This document shows positions 27,786 through 37,140 of a stretch of 39,446 nucleotides of DNA, piece after piece. Origin of the DNA: Candidatus Treponema equi (GTDB lineage Bacteria; Spirochaetota; Spirochaetia; Treponematales; Treponemataceae); contig JAGHUO010000032.1 of the NCBI GenBank assembly GCA_018064785.1, forward strand, positions 1 to 39,446. The letters run 5' to 3'. The translations under genes were made by a program, and so were the position numbers. Position 1 is the stretch's first letter, and the number at the start of each line of letters is the position of its first letter. The notes below the pieces were generated by a model. The model searched no databases. It was not told where the DNA came from and worked only from the letters and a program-made list of their open reading frames with translations.

Positions 27786-30341
27786 ATGTACGATAATTTT
27801 TCACCAAGAGCACGCAGACTTCTTGTTGCTCTTGCACAGGATGAGGCTTACTATTCCGGAAGCAAGGTCATTGATCCGGAACATATCATTCTTGCTCTTT
27901 TGAAATCAGCAGACGGTCTCGGCTACATTGCGCTTCAGAATCTGAGGATCAATGTGCTTACGATGCAGCTTGCCATTGAACAGAATTTCCATAGCAGATA
28001 TCCAGATGCGGAACTCAAGACAATCCCTAATTCGGAACGCACGGAAAAATTCCTTAACCAGTGTTCTTTTATCGCAAAGGCCATGGGCAACAATTATGTT
28101 GGAACTGAGCATATGGTTCTTGCGGCCATTACGGAAGAACATTCACTTTTGTGGACTTATTTCCGCAAAGCCGGAATTTCCGTTGACCAGGTAAAGAAGA
28201 CGGTTTCCGAAATACAGAAAAAAATCCCTTCTTCGGCAGCAAACTCAGAAGATGATGCCGATGGCGGAAATTTCATAAATGAGAAAGCCGTTCCATTCAT
28301 GGCTGACGGAAGTTCACAGCAGAAAAAACAGAAGCCACAGAGCATTCTGGAACAGTTTTCCCGTGACCTTACTCAGGCTGCCCGTGACGGTCTTCTTGAT
28401 CCTGTCGTAGGCCGGGAAAAGGAAGTGCTCCGTACGGTGCAGATTCTGAGCCGTCGTTCAAAAAACAATCCTGTACTCATTGGTGAACCTGGCGTTGGAA
28501 AGACAGCCATTGTAGAAGGTCTTGCCCAGAGAATCGAAAAAGGCACTGTACCTGTAGATCTCCTTAACAAGCGTGTTCTTCAGCTTGATCTTGCTGCCAT
28601 GATTGCCGGTACAAAGTATCGCGGTGAATTCGAGGAAAGACTCAAGCGTGTCATGAAGGAAATCAAGGAAGCAAAGAATGTCATCCTTTTCATCGATGAA
28701 CTTCATACAATAATTGGTGCCGGTGGACCGGAAGGAAGCATGGATGCAGGAAACATGATAAAGCCTGCCCTGAGCCGTGCCGAGCTCCAGATCATTGGAG
28801 CCACAACAACAAAGGAATACAGAAAATATTTTGAGAAGGACAGCGCCCTTGTACGTCGTTTCCAGACAGTACGCGTTGAAGAACCTTCTGAAAATGAAAC
28901 AGAGCAGATCCTTCTTGGACTTAAATCAAACTACGAGGAGTATCACCATGTAAGATATGATGATGATGTAATTCCTCTCATTGTCAAATATTCAAAACGT
29001 TACATCAATGAAAGGTTCCTGCCGGACAAGGCAATCGACATTCTTGATGAAGCCGGTGCCGCAAAGAAGATCACAGAAAACTCACGTCCTGACGGGCTTG
29101 AACAGCTTGAACTTGAATATGCAAAGGCAAACGAACAGAAGCGTGAACTTGTAGCAGCTCAGGAATACGAGAAGGCCGCATGGATGCGTGACAAGATGAA
29201 CAGCCTTAAGCTTGAGATCGATGAGCTTAACCGCAAGTGGAAGTCTGCTGATGCAGGACGCAACCGTTGCGTAAGCGCAGAGGATGTATGCCGCATCATT
29301 TCTTCAATGACAGGAATTGATGTCTCAAAGCTTGATGACGGAAAATCTTCAAGGCTCCTTAATATGGAACGTGAAATTCATCGCGAGGTCATTGGCCAGA
29401 ATGAAGCCGTAAGCCTCATAAGCAGCGCAGTACGTAGAAACAGGGCTGGTGTCTCTTCTGGACGCAGACCTATGGGATCCTTCATTTTCCTTGGACCAAC
29501 AGGTGTTGGAAAAACACAGCTGGCAAAGAGTCTTGCGAAATTCCTCTTTGGAACCGAGGATGCCCTTATCCGTGTTGATATGAGTGATTATATGGAAAAG
29601 CAGAATGCTTCCCGCCTTGTAGGTGCACCTCCTGGATATGTTGGATATGAGGAAGGCGGAATGCTTACAGAACAGGTCAGACAGCATCCTTATTCCGTTG
29701 TGCTCCTTGATGAGATCGAGAAGGCCCATCATGACATCTTCAATCTTCTTCTTCAGATGCTTGAAGAAGGCGAACTTAAGGACAATCTTGGACATACGGT
29801 TTCTTTCCGTAACTGTCTTGTGATCATGACAAGCAATGCTGGCGCAAGGGAAATCACAGCCGACAGCCGCATGGGATTTTCTACGGTCAAGGAAGGCGTG
29901 CTTCCTTATGAGGACATCAAGGCAAGCGCCATGGAAGAACTTAAGCGCATCATGTCTCCAGAACTCCTCAACCGTGTGGATGATGTTGTCGTATTCAACG
30001 CCCTTTCTCATGAAGAAGTGGACAATATCCTCAACATTCAGCTTGATGAGCTCAAGTCAAGGATTGCGGAAAAAGGAATCTCTCTTGATGTGAAACCAAA
30101 GGCCCGCCAGTGGCTGGTTGAAAACGGATATAAACCTTCCATGGGTGCCCGTCCTATGAGGCGCCTCATCCAGCGTCAGATTGAAGATCCTCTTTCTGTC
30201 CTTCTCCTTGAGAATTCAGAGTTTGCCGATGAGACAAAACCAAAGACCGTTGTCCTTGATTTTGACGGAGAAAAACTCACCCTCAAGATGAAGAAGGCCA
30301 GGGTAAGGGTAGTCAACCAGAACGAAGAGCTTCTTGTCTGA
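27786..30341 (+). CDS. clpC: AAA+ unfoldase ClpC
   Basis: Clp N-domain repeats ([22 protein letters not shown]), Walker A GEPGVGKT and [11 protein letters not shown]-like middle domain ([18 protein letters not shown]), MGF loop in the position of the ClpP-binding VGF loop. Confidence 0.94.
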   Translation: MYDNFSPRARRLLVALAQDEAYYSGSKVIDPEHIILALLKSADGLGYIALQNLRINVLTMQLAIEQNFHSRYPDAELKTIPNSERTEKFLNQCSFIAKAMGNNYVGTEHMVLAAITEEHSLLWTYFRKAGISVDQVKKTVSEIQKKIPSSAANSEDDADGGNFINEKAVPFMADGSSQQKKQKPQSILEQFSRDLTQAARDGLLDPVVGREKEVLRTVQILSRRSKNNPVLIGEPGVGKTAIVEGLAQRIEKGTVPVDLLNKRVLQLDLAAMIAGTKYRGEFEERLKRVMKEIKEAKNVILFIDELHTIIGAGGPEGSMDAGNMIKPALSRAELQIIGATTTKEYRKYFEKDSALVRRFQTVRVEEPSENETEQILLGLKSNYEEYHHVRYDDDVIPLIVKYSKRYINERFLPDKAIDILDEAGAAKKITENSRPDGLEQLELEYAKANEQKRELVAAQEYEKAAWMRDKMNSLKLEIDELNRKWKSADAGRNRCVSAEDVCRIISSMTGIDVSKLDDGKSSRLLNMEREIHREVIGQNEAVSLISSAVRRNRAGVSSGRRPMGSFIFLGPTGVGKTQLAKSLAKFLFGTEDALIRVDMSDYMEKQNASRLVGAPPGYVGYEEGGMLTEQVRQHPYSVVLLDEIEKAHHDIFNLLLQMLEEGELKDNLGHTVSFRNCLVIMTSNAGAREITADSRMGFSTVKEGVLPYEDIKASAMEELKRIMSPELLNRVDDVVVFNALSHEEVDNILNIQLDELKSRIAEKGISLDVKPKARQWLVENGYKPSMGARPMRRLIQRQIEDPLSVLLLENSEFADETKPKTVVLDFDGEKLTLKMKKARVRVVNQNEELLV

Positions 30342-30352
30342 TGGCTTGTAAA

Positions 30353-30400
30353 ATCATTCCGGGGAATCGGTGTTTATTGACACAGGTTCCCTGAAATGAT
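30353..30400. repeat. 14-bp imperfect inverted repeat flanking the -35 of the rimP promoter
   Basis: ATCATTCCGGGGAA (30353-30366) / TTCCCTGAAATGAT (30387-30400); 12 of 14 positions complementary; inner GTGT/ACAC (30370-30373 / 30380-30383). Confidence 0.7.
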
Positions 30401-30405
30401 ATATT
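30377..30405 (+). promoter_or_regulatory. predicted rimP-nusA-infB-rbfA promoter, TTGACA-17-TATATT
   Basis: Consensus TTGACA 30377-30382, 17-nt spacer, TATATT 30400-30405; predicted TSS about 30412. Confidence 0.7.
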
Positions 30406-30434
30406 TTCGTTACATTGTGATTAACCTTAGAACT

Positions 30435-30462
30435 GAGCCCTTCCAAAAGGCTCTTTTTTTTT
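30435..30462 (+). terminator. terminator-like hairpin inside the predicted rimP leader (possible attenuator)
   Basis: GAGcCCTT-CCAA-AAGGCTC stem followed by T9, 33 nt before the rimP TTG start. Confidence 0.65.
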
Positions 30463-30495
30463 GGTGTTTCGCTTACTTTTAAACAGAGGCATAAC

Positions 30496-30963
30496 TTGGA
30501 ATATATTTCATTAAACAGTATTCCCTACTTCAACGAATGTTCTGCTGTAGTATCGGCAGAAGGATTGAAACTTGTGGAGCTTCAGATTGTTCCGCAGAAA
30601 ACACTTACAAGAATCACGGCTGTGATCGCTTCCGGTGACCCGACTAAAGATGTTGGTGTCTCGGATTGTTCAAAGGCTCACAGGGCACTGGCACCAAAGT
30701 TGATGGCTCTTCTCAACAAGACTGAAGATGACATCGGAATGGAAGTCTGTTCTCCTGGAATCGAGCGCAACCTTAAGAATGCCGCAGAGTTCCAGATTTT
30801 CCAGGGGCGCCAGGTGCGTGTCTGGGACAGGAACATCAACGACTGGGCTTCAGGTTCCATCAAGAGTTCAGATGACAAATCGGTGACTCTTGTTTCAGAA
30901 GACGGAACTGAAATCACTTTCCAGTTTGCCGACATCGCAAAAGCAAAGTTTATCCATATATAG
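30496..30963 (+). CDS. rimP: ribosome maturation factor RimP (TTG start)
   Basis: GLKLVELQIVPQKTLTRITAVIASGDPTKDVGVSDCSKAHRALAPKL...MEVCSPGIERNLKNAAEFQIFQGRQVRV; precedes nusA; GAGG SD before TTG. Confidence 0.88.
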   Translation: MEYISLNSIPYFNECSAVVSAEGLKLVELQIVPQKTLTRITAVIASGDPTKDVGVSDCSKAHRALAPKLMALLNKTEDDIGMEVCSPGIERNLKNAAEFQIFQGRQVRVWDRNINDWASGSIKSSDDKSVTLVSEDGTEITFQFADIAKAKFIHI

Positions 30964-30988
30964 AGATTAGATAACAGGAGTATAGAAA

Positions 30989-32473
30989 ATGGCTAAGAAA
31001 ACAAAAAAGGACAATTCAGAACCAATCGCCGATATCATCCGTGCACTTGCTGCAGAAAAGGGAATCGATGAGACAGCTGTAAAGGCAACTGTTACAAAAA
31101 TGATTACTGCTGCATATCAGAAGTCATTCGGAAAGATATATGACAACTGTATCGTTGACATTTCAGACGACCTTTCAAGTGTAAATGTATATGCAGAAAA
31201 GACAGTTGTAGACGGAGTTTATGACCCTGTTATTGAAATTGAACTTGAGGAAGCAAAGCAGCTTGTGGCAAGTGCGGAAGTAAATGACGTTCTTCGCATT
31301 CAGCTTGATCCTAAGAAAGATTTCCAGCGTGGAGCAGTTTCTGTAGGAAAGCAGGAAGCACACAAGGATCTCAGCGAAAATTCAAGCAGAAAGCTTATCG
31401 ACGAATACAAGGACAAGATCGGTGAGACAATCATCGGTTATTTCCAGCGTTCATACAAGGACAACATCTATGTTGATCTTGGCGGAAAGGTTGAAGGTGT
31501 TCTTCCTAAGAAGTACCAGAGCCCAAGAGAAGTCTATGAAAACAAGTCGGATAGAATCAAGGCCCTCATCAAGGAAGTAAAGAAGGTTAACTCTGGAGTT
31601 CAGGTTATCCTCAGCCGTACAGATGAAAACCTTGTACGCAACATCCTCGAAGGTGAAGTTACAGAAATCCAGGACGGAATCGTTGTCATCAACAGCATCG
31701 CCCGTGAAGCTGGTTACCGCACAAAGATCGCAGTTTCATCAACAAAGATGGATGTTGATCCAGTAGGTGCATGTGTAGGTCTCAAGGGTGTGCGTATCCA
31801 GAACGTAATCCGCGAACTTGAAGGTGAAAAGATCGATGTTCTCCGTTATGACGAGGATCCACATGTATTCATCAGAAACGCACTTTCACCTGCAGAAGTT
31901 CTTCAGGTCATCATCAAGGATTCCGAGAAGCGTGAAGCTCTTGCCATCGTTTCTGATGAGAACTTCTCGATTGCCATCGGTAAGCAGGGACAGAATGTTC
32001 GCCTTGCCAACAGACTCTGCAACTGGATTGTCGATGTAAAGACAGAATCTCAGGCCGCAGAACTTGATCTTACAGAAAACTACACAGCAAAGGCTGATGC
32101 TGAAAAGCTCTTTGCAGAAACATCTGATGAAGAAATCACATCTATCACACAGCTTCCTGGAGTTGACCAGGCTGCCGCAGAAATCCTCAAGGCCGCAGGT
32201 TTTGATGATATCGAGGCATTCATCACAGCTTATGAAGATGGTTCTTTGAAAAACGTAGAAGGCGTTACACAGGAACAGCTTGATGCTATCAACGCAATAA
32301 TCGGTGAATACGTAGAGTTCGAAGACGAAGAAGCTGAGAACGAAATTGAAGAAACAGAAGAAGCTGCAGAAGAAGAGGAAGAATACTTCTGTCCAGAATG
32401 TGGCGAGAAGATCACACCTGACATGACAAAGTGTCCAAAGTGTGGAACAGAATTCTCATTTGAAGAAGAATAA
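30989..32473 (+). CDS. nusA: transcription factor NusA with C-terminal acidic linker and zinc ribbon
   Basis: S1/KH regions (NVRLANRLCNWIVDVKTE, VGLKGVRIQNVIRELEGEKIDVL), HhH segments, terminal FCPECGEKITPDMTKCPKCGTEF. Confidence 0.94.
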   Translation: MAKKTKKDNSEPIADIIRALAAEKGIDETAVKATVTKMITAAYQKSFGKIYDNCIVDISDDLSSVNVYAEKTVVDGVYDPVIEIELEEAKQLVASAEVNDVLRIQLDPKKDFQRGAVSVGKQEAHKDLSENSSRKLIDEYKDKIGETIIGYFQRSYKDNIYVDLGGKVEGVLPKKYQSPREVYENKSDRIKALIKEVKKVNSGVQVILSRTDENLVRNILEGEVTEIQDGIVVINSIAREAGYRTKIAVSSTKMDVDPVGACVGLKGVRIQNVIRELEGEKIDVLRYDEDPHVFIRNALSPAEVLQVIIKDSEKREALAIVSDENFSIAIGKQGQNVRLANRLCNWIVDVKTESQAAELDLTENYTAKADAEKLFAETSDEEITSITQLPGVDQAAAEILKAAGFDDIEAFITAYEDGSLKNVEGVTQEQLDAINAIIGEYVEFEDEEAENEIEETEEAAEEEEEYFCPECGEKITPDMTKCPKCGTEFSFEEE

Positions 32474-32502
32474 GGCGCAAGAAGAGGTAGGTATAACAGA
32501 GT

Positions 32503-35235
32503 ATGGCAGAAGAATCAGAGAAAAAACCAGGTGTTGTTTTAATAAAGCACACTAAAACAAACGACTCTCAGTCAGCAGAAGCTTCTCAGAAGAAAAAGAT
32601 TGTTATCAAGAGAAAGACTGCATCAGCTACTCCTTCAGATGCATCTAAGCCTGAGCAGAAAAAACGTATCGTTGTACAGAAGAAACATACGGAACCAACA
32701 GCCAAGTCCGAGGAGACAAAGCCTGCAGCAACAGCAGAAGAAACTCCAGCACCAAAGGCTGCTCCTGCTCCAGCTTCAAAACCACAGGTTCAGACACTTG
32801 AATTCCCAAGCACAAGACCTAACGTAAAGGCAGGTAACCTCAGCGGTGGTAACCGTGGTGGTTACAATGGCGGATACAACCGTGGCGGTCAGGGCGGCTA
32901 CAACAATGGTGGCTACAACCGTAATGGTGGCCAGGGTGGCTTTACTGGTGCACAGGCACGTGAAGGCTATCAGAGCAGAGAACGCCAGGGCGGCTACAAC
33001 AACCGCGGTGGCTACAATAATAATGGCGGTCAGGGCGGATACAACCGTGGCGGCTACAACAACAATGGCGGTCAGGGTGGCTACAACCGTGGCGGCTACA
33101 ACAACAATGGTGGTCAGGGTGGATACAACCGTGGTCCTAATGGCCAGGGTGGTGGTTTCAACCGTGGACAGAACGGCCAGGGTGGCGGATTCAACCGTGG
33201 ACCTGGATTCGGTGGACCACGCCCAGGCTTTGGTGGTGGTCGTCCAGGATTTGGCGCACCATCGGCAGTTCCTACACCAGACAGAACACCTGGAAAGAAA
33301 CAGTTCAAGGGAAAGAAACAGGTATACAACCGCAAGGACAAGGAAGAACTCTTTGACGAAGATGAACTTTATGGAAACAAGAGACATGAAGTTACTCCTG
33401 CAAGCGTAGTACCTGAGACAATCGATATCATGGAAACAATTTCTGTTTCCGATCTTGCAAAGAAGATGAACCTCAAGGCTAGTGAAATCATCAGCAAGCT
33501 CTTTGGTATGGGTATGATGGTAACAATCAACCAGTCCATCGATTCCGATACTGCTACACTTCTTGCAGATGAATACAACTGTAAGGTTCACCTTGTAAGC
33601 CTTTATGATGAGACAGTTATCGCCAGTGACGAAGGTTCTTCAGAAGGAGAACGTCCACGTCCTCCTGTCGTTACAGTCATGGGTCACGTTGACCATGGTA
33701 AGACAAAGACATTGGATGCTATCCGCGATGAGAATGTTGCCGCAGGCGAAGCCGGTGGTATCACACAGAAGATCGGTGCTTACCAGGTACGTACAAAGGA
33801 CGGTCAGGACATTACATTCCTTGATACTCCAGGACACGAAGCATTTACAATGATGCGTGCACGTGGTGCCCAGATTACAGATATCGTTGTTCTTGTTGTT
33901 GCAGCAGACGACGGTGTAATGCCTCAGACAGAAGAAGCTATTGACCATGCAAAGCAGGCAAAGGTTCCAATTATTGTTGCAGTAAACAAGTGTGATAAGC
34001 CTGATGCTAATCCAGAAAATGTAATGACCCAGCTTTCAAATCTTGGTCTTACTCCTGAAGCATGGGGTGGAGATACTCAGTTCGTAAACATTTCCGCTCT
34101 CAAGCGCCAGGGTATTGATGATCTTCTTGATGCTATCCTTATCCAGGCAGAAATGCTTGAACTCAAGGCTCATTATGATTGCCGTGCTGAAGGTAAGGTC
34201 ATCGAATCACGCACAGACCAGGGACGCGGTGTCGTTGCATCTGTTGTTGTTGAACGCGGAACACTCCGTATTGGTGATCCTCTTGTTGCTGGTATCTACT
34301 CTGGTCGTGTTCGTGCACTTTTCAATGACCGCGGACAGAAGGTCAAGGAAGCTACTCCATCAATGCCAGTAGAAGTTCTTGGTCTCGAAAGCATGCCAAA
34401 CGCAGGTGATCCAATCCAGGTTACAGAAAATGAAAAGGACGCACGTGCATTTGCTGCAAAACGTCAGGAACTTAAGAGATTCGAAGCTGCCAAGGCAGTC
34501 AAGAAGATCACTATGGACAACATGTTCAGCGAGCTTGAAAGCCGTGAAGTCAAGGAACTTAAGGTCATCATCAAGGCTGACCTCCAGGGTTCCGCAGAAG
34601 CACTCAAGGCATCTTTGGAAAAACTTACTACAAGGGAAATCCGCGTAAATGTAATCCATTCAAGCGCAGGTGCAATCAACGAAAGCGATGTTACACTCGC
34701 AGCTGCTGACCAGAATGCAATCATCATTGCCTTCAACGTTCGTCCAACACCAAAGGCAAAGGAACTTGCAGATCAGGAAAAGGTTGAAATCAGAAAGTAC
34801 AATATCATCTACAAGTGTGTTGAAGAAATCCAGCAGGCTATGGAAGGTATGCTTTCTCCAGATACAAAGGAAGAAACAACAGGTACCGCAGAAGTACGCA
34901 ATACTTTCAAGGTTCCAAAGGTTGGTGTCATTGCAGGTTGTTACGTTACAGAAGGTTTCATCAAGAGAACATGCAGCGTGAACCTCATCCGCGAAGGTGT
35001 CGTTATCTTCACTGGAAAGATTTCTTCCCTCAAGCGTTTCAAGGACGATGCAAAGGAAGTCAAGGACGGATTTGAATGTGGTATCGGTCTCGAAAACTGG
35101 CAGGATATCCAGGTTGGTGACCAGATTGAAGCATTCGAAATCATTGAAGTTAAACGTTCCCTTGGAAAGACTCTTGCAGAAGAACAGGCAGAAGCTGCAA
35201 AGAAGGCAGGTTCTGCTGAAAGCACAGCAGAATAA
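32503..35235 (+). CDS. infB: translation initiation factor IF-2 with Gly/Asn/Tyr/Arg-rich N-terminal low-complexity domain
   Basis: [43 protein letters not shown]2 N-module [30 protein letters not shown]. Confidence 0.96.
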   Translation: MAEESEKKPGVVLIKHTKTNDSQSAEASQKKKIVIKRKTASATPSDASKPEQKKRIVVQKKHTEPTAKSEETKPAATAEETPAPKAAPAPASKPQVQTLEFPSTRPNVKAGNLSGGNRGGYNGGYNRGGQGGYNNGGYNRNGGQGGFTGAQAREGYQSRERQGGYNNRGGYNNNGGQGGYNRGGYNNNGGQGGYNRGGYNNNGGQGGYNRGPNGQGGGFNRGQNGQGGGFNRGPGFGGPRPGFGGGRPGFGAPSAVPTPDRTPGKKQFKGKKQVYNRKDKEELFDEDELYGNKRHEVTPASVVPETIDIMETISVSDLAKKMNLKASEIISKLFGMGMMVTINQSIDSDTATLLADEYNCKVHLVSLYDETVIASDEGSSEGERPRPPVVTVMGHVDHGKTKTLDAIRDENVAAGEAGGITQKIGAYQVRTKDGQDITFLDTPGHEAFTMMRARGAQITDIVVLVVAADDGVMPQTEEAIDHAKQAKVPIIVAVNKCDKPDANPENVMTQLSNLGLTPEAWGGDTQFVNISALKRQGIDDLLDAILIQAEMLELKAHYDCRAEGKVIESRTDQGRGVVASVVVERGTLRIGDPLVAGIYSGRVRALFNDRGQKVKEATPSMPVEVLGLESMPNAGDPIQVTENEKDARAFAAKRQELKRFEAAKAVKKITMDNMFSELESREVKELKVIIKADLQGSAEALKASLEKLTTREIRVNVIHSSAGAINESDVTLAAADQNAIIIAFNVRPTPKAKELADQEKVEIRKYNIIYKCVEEIQQAMEGMLSPDTKEETTGTAEVRNTFKVPKVGVIAGCYVTEGFIKRTCSVNLIREGVVIFTGKISSLKRFKDDAKEVKDGFECGIGLENWQDIQVGDQIEAFEIIEVKRSLGKTLAEEQAEAAKKAGSAESTAE
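33007..33132 (+). repeat. three tandem 42-bp (14-aa) repeats in infB encoding [14 protein letters not shown]
   Basis: Copies at 33007-33048, 33049-33090, 33091-33132, differing by a few mostly third-position changes. Confidence 0.92.
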
Positions 35236-35243
35236 GGTAATAA

Positions 35244-35660
35244 ATGGGACAGTTCAGATTACAGAGATTAGGTGAACAATTAAGGGAAGAAATCGCGACA
35301 ATGGTTCTTAGACATGAAATCAAGGACCCTCGTGTCAATGAGTTTCTTTCCATAAATAGGGTTGAAGTTGCGGCGGACCTGGCATACGCAAAGGTCTACG
35401 TATCTTCATTTATGGACGATCAGTCAGTTATTCGCGGTGTCGAAGGCCTTAATAGTGCGGCTGGATTCATCCAGTGCAGGATCGCCAAGAAGCTGACTAT
35501 TTACAAGTTTCCAAAACTTACCTTTGTGGCAGACTTCAGCATGAAGGAAGGCTACAAGATGGTTCAGAAACTTAATGCTCTTGAGGCTGAATCAAAAGAG
35601 CGTGAATCGCAGACTGAAGGTGCAGAAGCCGGCGAAGATGCCGAGACCGATGCAAAATAA
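35244..35660 (+). CDS. rbfA: ribosome-binding factor A
   Basis: RLQRLGEQLREEIATMVLRHEIKDPRVNEFLSINRVEVAADLAYAKVYVSSF. Confidence 0.92.
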   Translation: MGQFRLQRLGEQLREEIATMVLRHEIKDPRVNEFLSINRVEVAADLAYAKVYVSSFMDDQSVIRGVEGLNSAAGFIQCRIAKKLTIYKFPKLTFVADFSMKEGYKMVQKLNALEAESKERESQTEGAEAGEDAETDAK

Positions 35661-35674
35661 AAATCTGTAATATT

Positions 35675-35708
35675 AGGGACTTCCTTAGTGAAGTCCCTTT
35701 ATTTTTTC
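35675..35708 (+). terminator. rho-independent terminator after rbfA
   Basis: AGGGACTTC-CTTAGT-GAAGTCCCT followed by TTATTTTTT. Confidence 0.9.
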
Positions 35709-35744
35709 ATTCAAAAACATATAATTCTCCTCATTGGGGTTAAA

Positions 35745-37091
35745 ATGAGAGAAAAAAAGAATCCGGGTACAATTTCAATGTTTGCTCTGGCACTTCCTTT
35801 GTGCCTTGAACAGGGTTTTAGAATTCTTGTTTCTTCAATAGATACCATAATGCTTTCAAGCTATGACAATGCAGCTGTTGCCGCTGTAGGAATGACAAGC
35901 CAGTACGCCTTTTTCATAAACATTCTCTATAATGTTGTCTGCGTCGGCACCATGATCGTCCTGAGCCAGTACATAGGTGCAAAAAAATCCAATGAAGAAC
36001 TTGGCGGCATTGCTAAGGCAAGCATCCTTATGGTGGTTTCATTTTCCATCATCATGTCTCTTGCTGTAATTTTTGGTACCGGTGCCTTGCTTTCCTGTTA
36101 CACCCTTGAAGAAAGTGTCCGTAACTACGCCCACGAATATTTTGTGATTTTCTGCGGATATGGTTCAGTGTTCATTGCCTTCAACCTGATGCAGGGAGCG
36201 ATTGTCCGTGCTTACGGCTATACAAAGCAGATTCTCTATGCAACTATTATTGCAAACTTAATAAATGTAATTGGCAATGCCCTGTCCCTTTACGGATGGT
36301 TTGGACTTCCTGTGTTTGGTCTTCCAGGTGTTGCCATTGCCTCTGTAGTAGGTAACTTCTTTTCTTGCGTTTATCTTGCCTGTGTAATCAGAAGAAAAAA
36401 GGAAATTCAGTTCAGCGTCAAGAATCTCTTTTCCGCTGATAAAACATATTTTAAGAAGATCCTCAGTATTGGTATTCCTACAGCCGGTGAAAACCTTTCC
36501 TATAATGTTGCCCAGATTGTAATCATGGCCATGATAACGACTTTGGGAACAGCCGCCATGAGTGCCCAGGTGTATACAAATACAATTGCCCGTTTTGTTT
36601 TCGTGGTTGCAGTGGGAATCGGAAGTGCAACACAGATCAAGACCGGGTTCTTTGTAGGTTCCAAAAATGCAGATGTTGCCTACAGGAATCTGTGGCGCTA
36701 TCAGTTCTGCGGAACCATGACAAGCATGGTGCTCATTGTCCTCATAAATCTGGGCAAGGGTTTCATCGTGCCTATGTTCACAAAGGATCCTGTCATCATA
36801 GGTTATGTCTCATCTCTGCTTCTTTATTCCATCTACATAGAATTTGGTCGTTCCCTGAACCTTATTTCCATCGGCGGACTCAAGGGTGCTGGAGATGTAG
36901 GCTTCCCTGTGCTCTATGGAATCTTCTCAATGTGGTGCATCATGGTTCTTTTCAGTTACATACTTGGTATAAAGATGGGACTGGGGCTTATAGGTTTCTG
37001 GCTTGCCATTGGTACAGATGAGACGACACGTGGTCTTGTGATGCTTGTGCGCTGGAAAAGCAAGCGTTGGCAGACAAAAGCCCTTGTATGA
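35745..37091 (+). CDS. MATE family efflux transporter
   Basis: MFALALPLCLEQGFRILVSSIDTIMLSSYDNAAVAAVGMTSQY...; multi-TM. The listed start at 35688 lies in the terminator hairpin, so ATG 35745 is preferred. Confidence 0.88.
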   Translation: MREKKNPGTISMFALALPLCLEQGFRILVSSIDTIMLSSYDNAAVAAVGMTSQYAFFINILYNVVCVGTMIVLSQYIGAKKSNEELGGIAKASILMVVSFSIIMSLAVIFGTGALLSCYTLEESVRNYAHEYFVIFCGYGSVFIAFNLMQGAIVRAYGYTKQILYATIIANLINVIGNALSLYGWFGLPVFGLPGVAIASVVGNFFSCVYLACVIRRKKEIQFSVKNLFSADKTYFKKILSIGIPTAGENLSYNVAQIVIMAMITTLGTAAMSAQVYTNTIARFVFVVAVGIGSATQIKTGFFVGSKNADVAYRNLWRYQFCGTMTSMVLIVLINLGKGFIVPMFTKDPVIIGYVSSLLLYSIYIEFGRSLNLISIGGLKGAGDVGFPVLYGIFSMWCIMVLFSYILGIKMGLGLIGFWLAIGTDETTRGLVMLVRWKSKRWQTKALV

Positions 37092-37104
37092 CATCAGATT
37101 CTTA

Positions 37105-37133
37105 TTGTCTTATTGAAATTATTTCTATAAAAT
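37105..37133 (+). promoter_or_regulatory. predicted promoter of truB-ribF, TTGTCT-17-TAAAAT
   Basis: TTGTCT 37105-37110, 17-nt spacer, TAAAAT 37128-37133, 7 nt to the ATG at 37141; no SD. Confidence 0.45.
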
Positions 37134-37140
37134 TGACTGC

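Noticed and set aside
29349-30011. 220-aa minus-strand ORF opposite clpC
   Set aside because: Antisense to conserved ClpC D2 region; no recognisable domain.
33007-33132. Tandem repeats considered as a CRISPR-like array
   Set aside because: Units are contiguous 42-mers without spacers, in frame within infB.
32776-33591. 271-aa minus-strand ORF opposite infB
   Set aside because: Val/Ala/Thr-rich translation is the antisense reading of the Gly/Asn/Tyr repeats; infB is unambiguous on the plus strand.
35720-35725. TATAAT upstream of the MATE gene as a promoter
   Set aside because: Good -10 but no convincing -35 at 16-18 nt, and the upstream part overlaps the terminator; not listed as a feature.
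35688-35744. ORF-track start of the MATE gene at 35688
   Set aside because: This ATG-equivalent start sits in the rbfA terminator hairpin; the ATG at 35745 is more plausible.
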